Below, in pieces: positions 9,212 to 18,243 of a stretch of DNA of 64,000 bases (position 1 is its first letter; each line of letters starts with the position of its first letter). Below the pieces are notes generated by a model that saw only the letters and a program-made list of their open reading frames with translations, had not been told where the DNA came from and ran no database searches. This DNA is from Persicobacter psychrovividus (GTDB taxonomy: Bacteria > Bacteroidota > Bacteroidia > Cytophagales > Cyclobacteriaceae). The stretch is from positions 2,418,001 to 2,482,000 of the forward strand of contig NZ_AP025292.1 in the NCBI RefSeq assembly GCF_036492425.1. The letters are read 5' to 3'. The translations under genes were made by a program, and so were the position numbers.

Positions 9212-9844
9212 ATGGATAAGCAAGCTGCTAATAAAAAGAAAATTCAGGATACAGCTAAACAACTTTTTTTAACTCAGGGCTATACGAAGGTTACCATGGA
9301 TGACATCGCCCTACAATTAGGAATGAGTAAAAAAACACTTTACAAGCACTTTAAGGGCAAGTATGAACTGCTTTCGAAAGTGATTGAGGAGTTCAAAAGA
9401 AAAACAGGCGATGGTGTCAATAAAATACTGAATGACACAGAGTTGGAATACGCTACAAAACTCAAAACCATGCTGAAGTTTATCGCTGTTGAACTTAGTG
9501 ATATCAGTCCCGTGTTAATTGAGGATTTACAGCGCAATGTCCCTGAACTTTGGCGCGAGATCAATGCCTACAAAAAGGAAGCGGCCTTCAATCGCTTCAG
9601 CCGCCTGATTGAGGAAGGTGTGAAAAAAGGGCATATCAACCCAGAAATCAACCAGCCGTTGGTGGTAGCACTTTACGCTTCGGGTATCAGTAACCTGATC
9701 AATGCAGAGTTTTACAGCTCGATGCCCGAAGAGATGGTGGAGCAGATTCCTTCTTCGCCATCAGAGATTTTCGACCATATGATCAACATCATTTATGAAG
9801 GGATCCTTACGGAGGAAACTAAAAAATGTCTGCATAGCTCATAA
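9212..9844 (+). CDS. TetR/AcrR family transcriptional regulator
   Basis: The protein has 210 residues. The first 60 hold the DNA-binding helix-turn-helix: VTMDDIALQLGMSKKTLYKH is a textbook TetR recognition unit. The rest is a helical ligand-binding and dimerisation domain that gives no ligand clue. No efflux pump or oxidoreductase is beside it, so its target may be elsewhere or itself. The 259 bp upstream includes a short imperfect inverted repeat, GAGC.TTT and AAA.GCTC at about 9156-9174, which could be an operator but is weak. A bidirectional terminator separates it from the convergent M61 gene. Confidence 0.88.
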   Translation: MDKQAANKKKIQDTAKQLFLTQGYTKVTMDDIALQLGMSKKTLYKHFKGKYELLSKVIEEFKRKTGDGVNKILNDTELEYATKLKTMLKFIAVELSDISPVLIEDLQRNVPELWREINAYKKEAAFNRFSRLIEEGVKKGHINPEINQPLVVALYASGISNLINAEFYSSMPEEMVEQIPSSPSEIFDHMINIIYEGILTEETKKCLHSS

Positions 9845-9870
9845 AAATAATCAAGAAATAACAATGAATA

Positions 9871-9906
9871 AAAAAGCGAGTCCTTTAGAAGAACTCGCTT
9901 TTTTTA
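9871..9906. terminator. Bidirectional terminator, tetR / M61 peptidase
   Basis: GCGAGT (9876-9881) pairs with ACTCGC (9893-9898), flanked by an A run on the left and a T run on the right. It can therefore serve both convergent genes. Confidence 0.85.
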
Positions 9907-9935
9907 TGCAATTCAATTATGGTATCTGAAAAAAA

Positions 9936-11747
9936 TTAATCATTTTTTGCCAGCCAAATCGCTTTAAGTTTCTCTTGTTGCTTAGTCGATTTATCCATTT
10001 CACTGAACTTGTATTGGTGCGTCTGCATTGGCTGAGGCGTCACCTTGATTGTTTGAAGTAAACCATCTCTGTTAATCAATACATCGATCGCTTTGCCTGA
10101 TTCCATTCGGCTCAGCACCGACTTGTAATTGTCCATCGTCATTCGGACACCATCAACCGCCAGAATTTCATCATGAACATTCAGCCCATCGTTCCATCCG
10201 GCACCGCCACGCACCACTGTACGAACCACAACATCATTTCCTGAATTGCTGAAATACACCCCAAGAGATGGCGATTTTTTAGCCTGAAGACCTGCATCTG
10301 TCAAATTCATTCCAACCGCAGCAAAATATTTCTTGTAATCAATGGTTTTCGTACCATGGATAACATCAGCAAAAAACTGATCCAGGTTTTGCTTGGCATA
10401 CTTTTCAACCGTCGATTTCACCAAAGCTTCATCATAGCCCTTCCCTGTTTTCAGATAATGCTGATACAATGACTTCATCACGTCGTCGAGTTTATACTTC
10501 CCTTTTGAGCCGTCAATAATAATGGCATCCAACAAGGCCGCCACAACGACTCCTTTAGTATAATAAGAGATCGTGGAGTTGTAAGAGTTTTCATCTGTGC
10601 GGTAACCCTTGATCCAGGCATCAAAAGATGAACTTGCCAAGGATTGTACCCGTGAGCCTGGCTGATTTTCCACCCTTGTGATTGTGGCCGCCAACTTACT
10701 CAAATATTGCTCTTGCGTATAAGCACCAGAACGAAGCAGCAACAGGTCGTCATAATAAGTGGTTACTCCTTCGGCCACCCATAATAAGGAGGTGTAATTT
10801 TCATGCTGATAATCAAATGGCCCCAAAGCTTCTGGGCGAATACGCTTAACATTCCAAAGGTGGAAATATTCGTGCGCTACCAGCGATAGAAATCGTTTGT
10901 AGCCACTGTCAGTACCGTATTGCCAGCGTTCAGCCTGCAAGGTGGTCGATTTCTTATGTTCCAGCCCTCCTCCAGGGTTCTCAATATTGTGAACAATAAA
11001 AAGGTAATGGCTACCCTCGTTCGGATTACCACCGAAAACTGCCGTTTCCTGCTCCACAATTTTTTTCATATCTACCTGAAGCGAAGGAATATCGTAATTC
11101 GACTGCCCGTACATCGCAACGGTGTGCTTCACCCCTGAGGCCGTAAAATCAAATACCGTTTGGTTGCCTATTTCAATAGGGCTATCTGCCAACTCATCGT
11201 AATCTTTGGCCGTGAAAGTGTTTTTTTCTTTCCCTGCATCCATCGCCGTAGAAATCGTTGACCAACCCTCAGCAGGAGTAATCGCCAACTTGATCGGCAA
11301 ATCTTTATGCCCTTTCAGGTACATAAAAACGGAAGTCCCATTGATATATGCATGGGAGGCATCGATAAAGGAGGTACGCACCGAAAGTTCGTAAGCGTAA
11401 ACCTTATAAGAGAAAGTAAAACTGTGATTTCCTTTGGTATTGACCACCCAGGTGGCTTTGTCTTTTTTCCTGAAGGTCAGCTCCTGCCCATTTTGCGCAG
11501 TAACTTTTACCCCTTCCACATGGCCAGCAAATTCCCGAACAAGGTAGCTTCCTGGTGCCCAGACTGGCATCTGCACTTCCGCCTGCTGGCCTCTGAAATT
11601 ATCTACTTTAAAGGCCACCTCAAAATAATGCGTTTGAGGCATCGGCATACTCAACTGGTAGTGTACATTAGGTTTGGCAACTGCTATAGAAGACAGGGCG
11701 ACAAGCAGCAGCACTAAAAAAGAATGGAGTCTTAAATTTTTAGACAT
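9936..11747 (-). CDS. M61 family (glycyl aminopeptidase-like) zinc peptidase with PDZ domain
   Basis: The 603-residue exported peptidase has an N-terminal signal peptide (LVLLLVALSSIAVAKP). An N-terminal beta domain covers roughly 30-190. The catalytic domain holds HEYFH at 292-296, which binds zinc, followed by WNVKRIRP, and Glu326 in WVAEGVTTYYDD as the third ligand. A PDZ domain lies around 480-560 with the phrase LNVHDEILAVDGVRM. This is the known architecture of Bacteroidota M61 proteins, some of which cleave after glycine. Its substrates are not predictable. It follows the pcm gene group by about 200 bp on the same strand. Confidence 0.93.
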   Translation of the reverse strand: MSKNLRLHSFLVLLLVALSSIAVAKPNVHYQLSMPMPQTHYFEVAFKVDNFRGQQAEVQMPVWAPGSYLVREFAGHVEGVKVTAQNGQELTFRKKDKATWVVNTKGNHSFTFSYKVYAYELSVRTSFIDASHAYINGTSVFMYLKGHKDLPIKLAITPAEGWSTISTAMDAGKEKNTFTAKDYDELADSPIEIGNQTVFDFTASGVKHTVAMYGQSNYDIPSLQVDMKKIVEQETAVFGGNPNEGSHYLFIVHNIENPGGGLEHKKSTTLQAERWQYGTDSGYKRFLSLVAHEYFHLWNVKRIRPEALGPFDYQHENYTSLLWVAEGVTTYYDDLLLLRSGAYTQEQYLSKLAATITRVENQPGSRVQSLASSSFDAWIKGYRTDENSYNSTISYYTKGVVVAALLDAIIIDGSKGKYKLDDVMKSLYQHYLKTGKGYDEALVKSTVEKYAKQNLDQFFADVIHGTKTIDYKKYFAAVGMNLTDAGLQAKKSPSLGVYFSNSGNDVVVRTVVRGGAGWNDGLNVHDEILAVDGVRMTMDNYKSVLSRMESGKAIDVLINRDGLLQTIKVTPQPMQTHQYKFSEMDKSTKQQEKLKAIWLAKND

Positions 11748-11944
11748 TCGAGCGTATTTTTCGAAAAGAAAAGCCCATTCAGAATGGCTTCAACTTTTCA
11801 TGAAATGATTTGATTTCTATAATCCCGAAGATCAATAAATACATGCTCATTTCAAACCCAAAAACGATTGAAGCCCGATTTTTTTATATGAAGTAATATG
11901 GTTAGTGTTTAGATGGTCATGCATCTACGGCTACCATGCCCAGA

Positions 11945-12514
11945 TCAGGCAATGGGCAAACCTTTAATCATGTTCCAAAGTGCCAGCTTGGCGTCACGGT
12001 CATTGTGCATTAAAGACAGGCTGTTCGTTGGGCAAACAGTGAGTGTTTTTCCCTTACGGGCGACATTCCACTGCAAGCCTCGCAACTCTGGAATATCGGC
12101 TTCAGAGAGCCCGAAAGTCAGGATGAAAGTGGCTGGAAGGTGCTCACGAAGCATCGCAAAGCCGAAACCTTCCGCTTCGCTCATGTTGACCAAAGCCACG
12201 TCCTCGATGTTAAAATCTTTTGCTTTCAGGATATTGGACAGCAGCGTTCGGTCATTATCAGGCAGGCCAGCAGGGTATTTTACAATCACCAGCACCTGAG
12301 CTTCCGCATTGCCATATACAGGAAATGGAATTGCTGCTTCAGCATCTTCAGTGGTAGCCTCTTCAGCCACATACACATCGGCAAGCAGTTGTTCGGCCAC
12401 TTCGGCCACCTGTTTTTCGTCGTGCGCTTCATTGACTACAAACAGCAGATCGTGATCTAAAAATGATACTGCGGAAAAATCCGTCATCTGTGCTTTATCC
12501 ATTCCTTCCTCCAT
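11945..12514 (-). CDS. Conserved hypothetical protein downstream of pcm
   Basis: I do not recognise this 189-residue soluble protein. It is acidic in the middle (a Glu/Ala-rich stretch around 45-60) and its second half contains LVIVKYPAGLPDNDRTLLS and ATFILTFGLSEADIP, which suggest alternating strands and helices. There is no signal peptide or membrane segment. The ATG at 12514 lies 5 bp after the pcm stop. A second ATG at 12502 is preceded by GGAGGAAGGA and could be the true start. Its close coupling to pcm suggests co-expression only. Confidence 0.7.
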   Translation of the reverse strand: MEEGMDKAQMTDFSAVSFLDHDLLFVVNEAHDEKQVAEVAEQLLADVYVAEEATTEDAEAAIPFPVYGNAEAQVLVIVKYPAGLPDNDRTLLSNILKAKDFNIEDVALVNMSEAEGFGFAMLREHLPATFILTFGLSEADIPELRGLQWNVARKGKTLTVCPTNSLSLMHNDRDAKLALWNMIKGLPIA

Positions 12515-12519
12515 AATAT

Positions 12520-13173
12520 CTACCAACCAAAGGTTCCTTTCAAAGGTACAAAACTAAAATCATTAAATATCTCCTGTTCGAATTTGGTTTCCGAAACACG
12601 GGTATATCGATACATTTTTTGTCGCTCATGGTCACCAACAGGAATAACCAACCGACCACCAACCACAAGTTGCTCTAACAAAACCTGTGGTAAATTTGGT
12701 GCTCCCGCCGTTACGATTATCCCTTGATAAGGCGCATGTGCAGGCAAACCCTTGGAGCCATCGCCCCAAAATAAAGTGGGTGAGAAACCGAACTCATTAA
12801 GCTGTTCTGCGGCTTTCAAATGTAAATTCTTGACATACTCTACAGAATATACCGCAGCACCCAAATGGCATAACACCGATGCCTGATAGCCTGAGCCTGT
12901 ACCAATTTCAAGAATTTTATATCCCGCTTTCACGCCCAAAAGTTGCGTCATGAAAGCGACCGTATATGGCTGAGAGATCGTTTGCCCATCGCCTATTGGA
13001 AAAGCCTTGTCCTCATAGGCATGAAACAAAAAAGCCTCATCAAAAAAGTAATGTCGGGGGATTTTACCCATCACGGCCAAAACATTTTTATCGGTAATGC
13101 CTTTTTTTTGCAGCTCAAGAATCAGTTGCCGGCGCAATCCCTGGTGTTGATAACTATCCGTTTTTTTCTTCAT
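12520..13173 (-). CDS. pcm: Protein-L-isoaspartate O-methyltransferase
   Basis: The enzyme repairs isoaspartyl residues by SAM-dependent methylation. At 217 residues it matches the family. GDGQTISQPYTVAFM (61-75) contains the conserved substrate loop with its catalytic Ser/Thr, LEIGTGSGYQASVL (88-101) is SAM motif I, and PYQGIIVTAGAPNLP with GGRLVIPVG follow in the usual order. Its start overlaps the end of the PAP2 gene by 20 bp, and the hypothetical gene starts 5 bp after its stop, so three genes form a tight operon. Confidence 0.95.
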   Translation of the reverse strand: MKKKTDSYQHQGLRRQLILELQKKGITDKNVLAVMGKIPRHYFFDEAFLFHAYEDKAFPIGDGQTISQPYTVAFMTQLLGVKAGYKILEIGTGSGYQASVLCHLGAAVYSVEYVKNLHLKAAEQLNEFGFSPTLFWGDGSKGLPAHAPYQGIIVTAGAPNLPQVLLEQLVVGGRLVIPVGDHERQKMYRYTRVSETKFEQEIFNDFSFVPLKGTFGW

Positions 13174-13738
13174 CTTTCTTTAAAAATAAATGCGTCAGCA
13201 AATTCCCAAAGTTCACGGCTACCCAACCAGAGAACAAACCGACCAGTGCACCGCCAATCACATCAAGGGGATAATGTACCCCCACATAAATTCGGGAATA
13301 AGCCACAACCACCGCCCAAAAAAATAACCATTTGATCCATGGGTATCGCGGCTTCATGATTTTATATAATAATAAGGATAATCCGAAAGTATTCGAAGCA
13401 TGTGAGGAAACAAATCCAAATTTTCCTCCACGGGTACCGACCACATGCACCAAACCTTCAAGCAGCGGCTCATGGCTTGGCCTCGGTCGCATAAAAAGAG
13501 GTTTGATCAGGCCGCTCGCCAGTTGATCGGCGCAAACAATACACACGACAATGGCTAAAATCCATACCCATACCTCCTTTTTGTATTGTTTAACCAAAAA
13601 ATACAACAGCACAGCATAAAAGGGAATCCAAGTAAATTTATAGGTAATAGCATACATGATCGGATCAAGAAAATCCCAATGCCATTGATTAAGTGCCAAA
13701 AACCACCCCTGATCGAGCTGAAAAATTTGCTGAAGCAT
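13154..13738 (-). CDS. PAP2-family membrane phosphatase
   Basis: This integral membrane phosphatase has 194 residues from the ATG at 13738; an in-frame TTG at 13759 is possible but adds nothing conserved. The three PAP2 motifs are visible: KPLFMRPRP, SSHASNTFG (the PSGH-type motif holding the catalytic His) and SRIYVGVHYPLDVIGG with the nucleophilic His and its Asp. About five or six hydrophobic segments surround them. Likely substrates are lipid pyrophosphates such as undecaprenyl pyrophosphate or phosphatidate derivatives. It heads the minus-strand PAP2-pcm-hypothetical group. Confidence 0.9.
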   Translation of the reverse strand: MLQQIFQLDQGWFLALNQWHWDFLDPIMYAITYKFTWIPFYAVLLYFLVKQYKKEVWVWILAIVVCIVCADQLASGLIKPLFMRPRPSHEPLLEGLVHVVGTRGGKFGFVSSHASNTFGLSLLLYKIMKPRYPWIKWLFFWAVVVAYSRIYVGVHYPLDVIGGALVGLFSGWVAVNFGNLLTHLFLKKDEEKNG

Positions 13739-14352
13739 ATTATTTGTATAGAAAGCCAATTACTGAAACACATTGGCAGCAGGCTCACTTAAACCAACTG
13801 CCAGGGTAAATATTGAGGGTGTAAATGTAGAGAAAAGTACTGAGATTTTTTCTGACAGAAATAAAAAGGCGCTTTTTCAGCTGAAAAAATTTTTATCGCA
13901 AACAATTCTATACTAAAAAACAGGTAACCTCAACGAGAAACTTACATCACGGAAAAATGATACAAATATTAATGGGCAAGCATGGTTTAAGCATAAACTA
14001 CATCAATACCTACACCTCAAAACCTACCACTAAAATCCACGCAATCACAGTACAACATTGCAAAACATTTGAAATTGGTTGAAAAATCAACATAAAAATA
14101 ATGCATCTCGAAAGTGGTTTTCTGTCATCAATTGCACTATTAATAGTGTGTACCTTAATAAGGCGATCGAATTGCCAATTTTTAATGTGCTGTTTTGGGG
14201 AAAAACAAGCTTGATTACTTGAGATGTTTATCTTCAAACAAATAAGGTACGCAGATTATTTACGCAAAGGAGAACAATTTCAGCATAAAGAACTGAAATA
14301 GAGTTTATTCCAATGCAATACCTGATTTTTTTAAAAATTAAAATTGTAACAA
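13739..14352. other. Intergenic region, PAP2 gene / unknown gene
   Basis: This 614 bp AT-rich divergent region has no convincing gene. A minus-strand open stretch at 14010-14237 has low-complexity composition and no family look. A perfect 16 bp palindrome, TTTTTCAGCTGAAAAA at 13873-13888, is the only structured site I noticed. Confidence 0.5.
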
Positions 14353-14916
14353 ATGCCAAATGTTGTTCTATATCACGAAGCTCAATTCGAAGCAAGCCTG
14401 CAAAATTTCATCGATCAGATGCAGAATAACAGGCATCGTCTGTCTTCTACAGGAAAACGGGCACTAACCGTTATGCAGCAACAATTCGAGAAGTGGCAAA
14501 ATCTTCCTGAGGATGATTATTTTATTCAAAAAATCAGGAATCTCAACATCATCAAGTGCAATCTTGAGGTGGAGATTCGGGAATTGCACAAAATGGAATT
14601 TCCTGCGCTTGCCCATGAACTGAGAGGTTTGAGCGGCATCCCGATGGTCGATTTTTTACAGACTGAAGGAATGCACTGTGCCACCAATGCCATTATCTGG
14701 AAAAAGCTCAGCCAATTGATGGAAGAGCTCAAAATCGCTTCCATTATGAAGGATGAATACCTTGCCACACGGGAATCGATTGGCAATACCCGCAAGCACC
14801 TTCAGAATGAACTTTGGAGAACAAAGGTGAACTATGAAACGAGCAATATTTTTTCCTTCAGAGGCGCCTTACAAGTGTTTAGAAACACGGCACTTTTAGG
14901 CAAGGCCAAAGCATAG
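14353..14916 (+). CDS. Hypothetical helical protein
   Basis: I do not recognise this 187-residue protein. It is predicted mostly alpha-helical and soluble, rich in Gln, Glu, Lys and Asn, with heptad-like stretches such as LEVEIRELHKMEFPALAHEL. It has no signal peptide, no membrane segment and no obvious catalytic motif. It is a monocistronic gene with a long AT-rich leader; its stop lies 13 bp from the stop of the convergent DUF6728 gene. Coding quality is good (long open frame, balanced composition), so the gene itself is likely real. Confidence 0.68.
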   Translation: MPNVVLYHEAQFEASLQNFIDQMQNNRHRLSSTGKRALTVMQQQFEKWQNLPEDDYFIQKIRNLNIIKCNLEVEIRELHKMEFPALAHELRGLSGIPMVDFLQTEGMHCATNAIIWKKLSQLMEELKIASIMKDEYLATRESIGNTRKHLQNELWRTKVNYETSNIFSFRGALQVFRNTALLGKAKA

Positions 14917-14929
14917 CCCGTGTTCCGCG

Positions 14930-15133
14930 TTAATACATCAACCTACGCACTACCAAATACACTACCCCTATCAGAAACATCAGGATAGAGATTTTATTGA
15001 CTCCGTGCATCATTTTCAGGCTGAAGGAGGTCGGACGATTAGGGTCTTTCTTTCTGAAAAAGTAGCCTAAAACTTCAGAGAACTGAAAATAGGCTTTCCA
15101 GCCCTTTGGTTTTTCATCGGTAGATTCTTTCAT
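14930..15133 (-). CDS. Small DUF6728-like single-span membrane protein
   Basis: The 67-residue protein has a soluble N-terminal half containing FQFSEVLGYFFRKKDPNRP and one C-terminal membrane segment, ISILMFLIGVVYLVVRRL. That arrangement and the FFRKKDPNRP phrase match my recollection of DUF6728, a short Bacteroidota-specific family without known function. It lies 68 bp downstream of ispG on the same strand and may be its last co-transcribed gene. The assignment rests on motif memory only. Confidence 0.7.
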   Translation of the reverse strand: MKESTDEKPKGWKAYFQFSEVLGYFFRKKDPNRPTSFSLKMMHGVNKISILMFLIGVVYLVVRRLMY

Positions 15134-15201
15134 AGTATAAGTGTTGATATTGGGAAAACCCGATGATCGACCACAAAGTTAGCCGATCACCACGTTTTTT
15201 A

Positions 15202-17184
15202 TTATGATTGTGGATCGAACCAATTATCGTCCTCTTTGATAATTTCAATCAGCTCATTCACCGCATTTTCAGAAGGCACATTTCGCTTCACTACTTCCTG
15301 CCCACGGTACAGGGTGATTTTCCCGACGCCAGATCCTACGTAGCCATAATCTGCATCAGCCATCTCTCCTGGCCCGTTAACAATACAGCCCATAATACCG
15401 ATTTTCACCCCTTTGAGGTGATCCGTCCGCTGGCGAATCATGGCGGTGGTTTCCTGCAAATCAAACAACGTTCTTCCGCAGGAAGGGCAAGAAATATATT
15501 CCGTTTTGGTCATTCTCGTTCTTGCTGCCTGCAAAATACCAAAACTCACCTGGTTGTACATTTTTACCCTGGTCATCATGGCATCAGCATCCTGATCCAC
15601 AAATTTCGGGCTCAGCATTACGCCATCCCCCAGGCCATCAATCAGCAGGCCTCCAACATCTGTTGAAGCATGCACCTGAAAATCTTCCTCTTCCAGCTCG
15701 GCATATCGTTTCCATGCAACCACAGGAACGTTCACATTTTCCATCATCAGCTGAAAAATCAAACGGCGGGTGGCCACCATGGCGTGATCATTTTCAGTCT
15801 CGAGTAAAAATACCACTGGATAATCTTTCAAAGACGCCTTCAACGCTTCCGACCAATCGGCCATAGACAGGCGGATGAAGTTCAGCGCCTCGTGCTGACG
15901 TGCTGTTGCCAACCATTCTTGCGCAGTAAAAACAGGGTATTGATGTTCGTCGGCTTCCTGCTGTTGCCATAGCGAAGCATCCACCAACGCTTTCAGTCCA
16001 TTGGGTAACATGAAAGGCAAAGGGTGCTTACCCACATAAACCATATCAGCCCCAAGGTCGCCCATTTTCCACTTGTCCAGTTCAGGCAAATAATGGTGGC
16101 CAATTACTTTAAGGTCTTTATATTGCACCTCGCCACGGGCGGTCAGGGCAGAAATATCTGCAATTACCCGGGGCACCTGCGCACCACCAAAAACACTTAC
16201 TTCCTGTGTTTTTCTGCGCTCATAAGTGTAAGGGTTTACAGGCGATTGTTTCAGTGCTGGGATTTCAGCGTGTTCGGCACGTCCCACATATCGGTCAATC
16301 AATTTTTTTGCTACTGGTGCTTCGGCTTCTGGTGCTTCGGTCAATGATACCCGCACAGTATCGCCAATACCATCTTCCAGCAGGGTCCCAATTCCAACGG
16401 CAGATTTAATCCTGCCATCTTCACCATCTCCTGCTTCGGTAACGCCGAGGTGCAACGGGTATGGACGCATACCTTCCTGCTCCATGCGTTCTACCAGCAT
16501 TCGGTAAGCCTGCACCATAATACGCGTATTGGAAGCTTTCATCGACAACACCACTTCGTGATAGTCGAGGTCCTCACAGATCCGCAGAAACTCCAAAGCA
16601 GATTCCACCATCCCCAGCGGGGTATCACCATAACGGCTCATGATACGATCAGAAAGCGACCCATGGTTGGTACCGATACGCATCGCCGTACCGTGCGCTT
16701 TACAAATTTCAACCAACGGGGCAAATCTGGCGCGGATACGATCCAGCTCCGCCTGATATTCCTCATCAGTGTATTCTATCTGCTCAAAGCGTTTTTTATC
16801 AGCATAATTCCCTGGGTTAATCCGCACCTTCTCGATAATGCGTGCAGCCACTTCCGCCGCATTGGGAGTAAAATGAATATCAGCCACCAAAGGGACATCG
16901 TAGCCTCTTTTGAGTAATTCCGCCTTGATATTGGCTAAATTCTCCGCTTCCTTTTTGGAGGGTGCGGTAATGCGGACATACTCACAGCCAGCATCTACCA
17001 TACGGATGGTTTCTTCTACCACCGCCTGAGTATCCATGGTATCCACCGTGGTCATGGATTGTACCCGTATCGGAAAATCTCCGCCCATCGGCACTTTCCC
17101 TATATGAACTACAGACGCCTTTCGACGCTGATAGCGGGTAAGGCTCGGACAATATTTACCTTCTAAATTATTATTCTCTGACAT
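15202..17184 (-). CDS. ispG: 4-hydroxy-3-methylbut-2-enyl diphosphate synthase, long form
   Basis: IspG is the [4Fe-4S] enzyme that makes HMBPP from MEcPP in the MEP isoprenoid pathway. The ATG at 17184 gives 660 residues; the frame is open for 41 more codons upstream, but SENNNLEGKYCPSLTRYQRR is the sensible N-terminus. Bacterial IspG is usually near 370-400 residues. This long form, as in plants, Chlamydia and many Bacteroidota, carries an extra central domain between the TIM barrel and the C-terminal cluster domain. Cluster ligands are in ISCPSCGRTLFDL and IMGCIVNGPGEM. The barrel part contains VPLVADIHF and MRIGTNHGSLSDRI. Electrons would come from a ferredoxin or flavodoxin system. Confidence 0.95.
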   Translation of the reverse strand: MSENNNLEGKYCPSLTRYQRRKASVVHIGKVPMGGDFPIRVQSMTTVDTMDTQAVVEETIRMVDAGCEYVRITAPSKKEAENLANIKAELLKRGYDVPLVADIHFTPNAAEVAARIIEKVRINPGNYADKKRFEQIEYTDEEYQAELDRIRARFAPLVEICKAHGTAMRIGTNHGSLSDRIMSRYGDTPLGMVESALEFLRICEDLDYHEVVLSMKASNTRIMVQAYRMLVERMEQEGMRPYPLHLGVTEAGDGEDGRIKSAVGIGTLLEDGIGDTVRVSLTEAPEAEAPVAKKLIDRYVGRAEHAEIPALKQSPVNPYTYERRKTQEVSVFGGAQVPRVIADISALTARGEVQYKDLKVIGHHYLPELDKWKMGDLGADMVYVGKHPLPFMLPNGLKALVDASLWQQQEADEHQYPVFTAQEWLATARQHEALNFIRLSMADWSEALKASLKDYPVVFLLETENDHAMVATRRLIFQLMMENVNVPVVAWKRYAELEEEDFQVHASTDVGGLLIDGLGDGVMLSPKFVDQDADAMMTRVKMYNQVSFGILQAARTRMTKTEYISCPSCGRTLFDLQETTAMIRQRTDHLKGVKIGIMGCIVNGPGEMADADYGYVGSGVGKITLYRGQEVVKRNVPSENAVNELIEIIKEDDNWFDPQS

Positions 17185-17345
17185 CAGATTATTTCTATCA
17201 AAAACATAGCTGAAGCTATGAAAAATATGCTTACCAAAAACAATAGGCGTGGAAAAACCGATTTGAAAACCACCTTTTTCTTCTGACCACCTACGCAAAA
17301 ATACCAATTTAACGGCTCATCACCGAAAAACCACCCATAAATCTG

Positions 17346-18056
17346 CTACCCCAAATCACCGAGCTGTGGACGGATCACGATTTCTTCCACCACGGCCGAA
17401 GGACTCATCTGGTAGGCACTCCATACACTTTCGGCAACATCCTCCGCTTTCATAAAGCGCTCTTCGGGTAAATCTACCCCATCCCAGGAGGCGGTCAGGG
17501 TTGCCCCGGGCATAATCGCGGTAACCTTCACCCCATGCTCCTTCATTTCTTCCCGCAATACACGGGTCAGGCCGAGTTGAGCATGTTTGGAAATGGCATA
17601 AGAGCCACCGTTGGTGTAGGCGGTAATACTTGCCGTTGAACAAATATTGAAAACATGGCCCGCTTTCCGCTCCTTCATCTCTGGAACTATCGAACGGCAC
17701 AGGTGGTAGGTGCTGTACAGGTTGGTTTCGATCATTTCCTCCAAAACACCCTCTTCTTCCTCATGAATAAAGCCTGGAATAAACCGCCCTGCATTATTGA
17801 TCAACACTTCCACTGCCTGCGGCAGGCTGTTCACCAACTCGCCAAAGCTTTTCACCTCCTCTTTTTTCGACATATCCACAGTGGCCACATAGCACTTTGT
17901 TTCAGGAAATTGCTTCAGCAGCTCTTCCCTAAGGTGCAGTAGATCTGCTTCATTTCTGGCGCAGGTAACAATATCAAAACCTGCCTGGGCAAAGCGGTGG
18001 ATAATGGCTTTACCGATACCTTTGGTACCTCCCGTAACGACGATTAATGGATTCAT
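17346..18056 (-). CDS. Short-chain dehydrogenase/reductase
   Basis: A 236-residue classical SDR. TGGTKGIG (8-15) is the dinucleotide-binding glycine motif, NNAG sits at 87-90, and the catalytic set is Ser140, Tyr153 and Lys157 in SYAISKHAQ. Arg34 in CARNEADLL after strand 2 favours NADP(H). It resembles 3-oxoacyl-ACP or sepiapterin-type reductases, but substrate cannot be fixed. It is upstream of ispG by about 160 bp on the same strand and could share its transcript. Confidence 0.88.
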   Translation of the reverse strand: MNPLIVVTGGTKGIGKAIIHRFAQAGFDIVTCARNEADLLHLREELLKQFPETKCYVATVDMSKKEEVKSFGELVNSLPQAVEVLINNAGRFIPGFIHEEEEGVLEEMIETNLYSTYHLCRSIVPEMKERKAGHVFNICSTASITAYTNGGSYAISKHAQLGLTRVLREEMKEHGVKVTAIMPGATLTASWDGVDLPEERFMKAEDVAESVWSAYQMSPSAVVEEIVIRPQLGDLG

Positions 18057-18185
18057 TTAAAAAGGATTAAATTTTTGTTTTCCTATAAATTAATGCCTTG
18101 CAACACCAAAAAAACGTGATGTATAGCGACATGATTCAGCAAAAAAACGCTAATTATATTAAGTTCCGCAAAAAAACACGTTGAA

Positions 18186-18218
18186 TTGATTCATTTTTAT
18201 AAATCTGTGGCATCTTTG
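18186..18218 (+). promoter_or_regulatory. Candidate promoter of the mlaE-mlaF unit
   Basis: TTG at 18186-18188 and CATCTTTG at 18211-18218 are spaced by 22 bp, close to the Bacteroidota -33/-7 pattern (one mismatch in the -7 box). It lies 25 bp before the mlaE ATG. Confidence 0.42.
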
Positions 18219-18243
18219 CAGTAAAACCACTTTAAGATAATTC

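Noticed and set aside
13873-13888. Palindrome TTTTTCAGCTGAAAAA as an operator
   Set aside because: It is AT-rich and isolated, about 135 bp from the nearest start, and such palindromes can arise by chance in this DNA.
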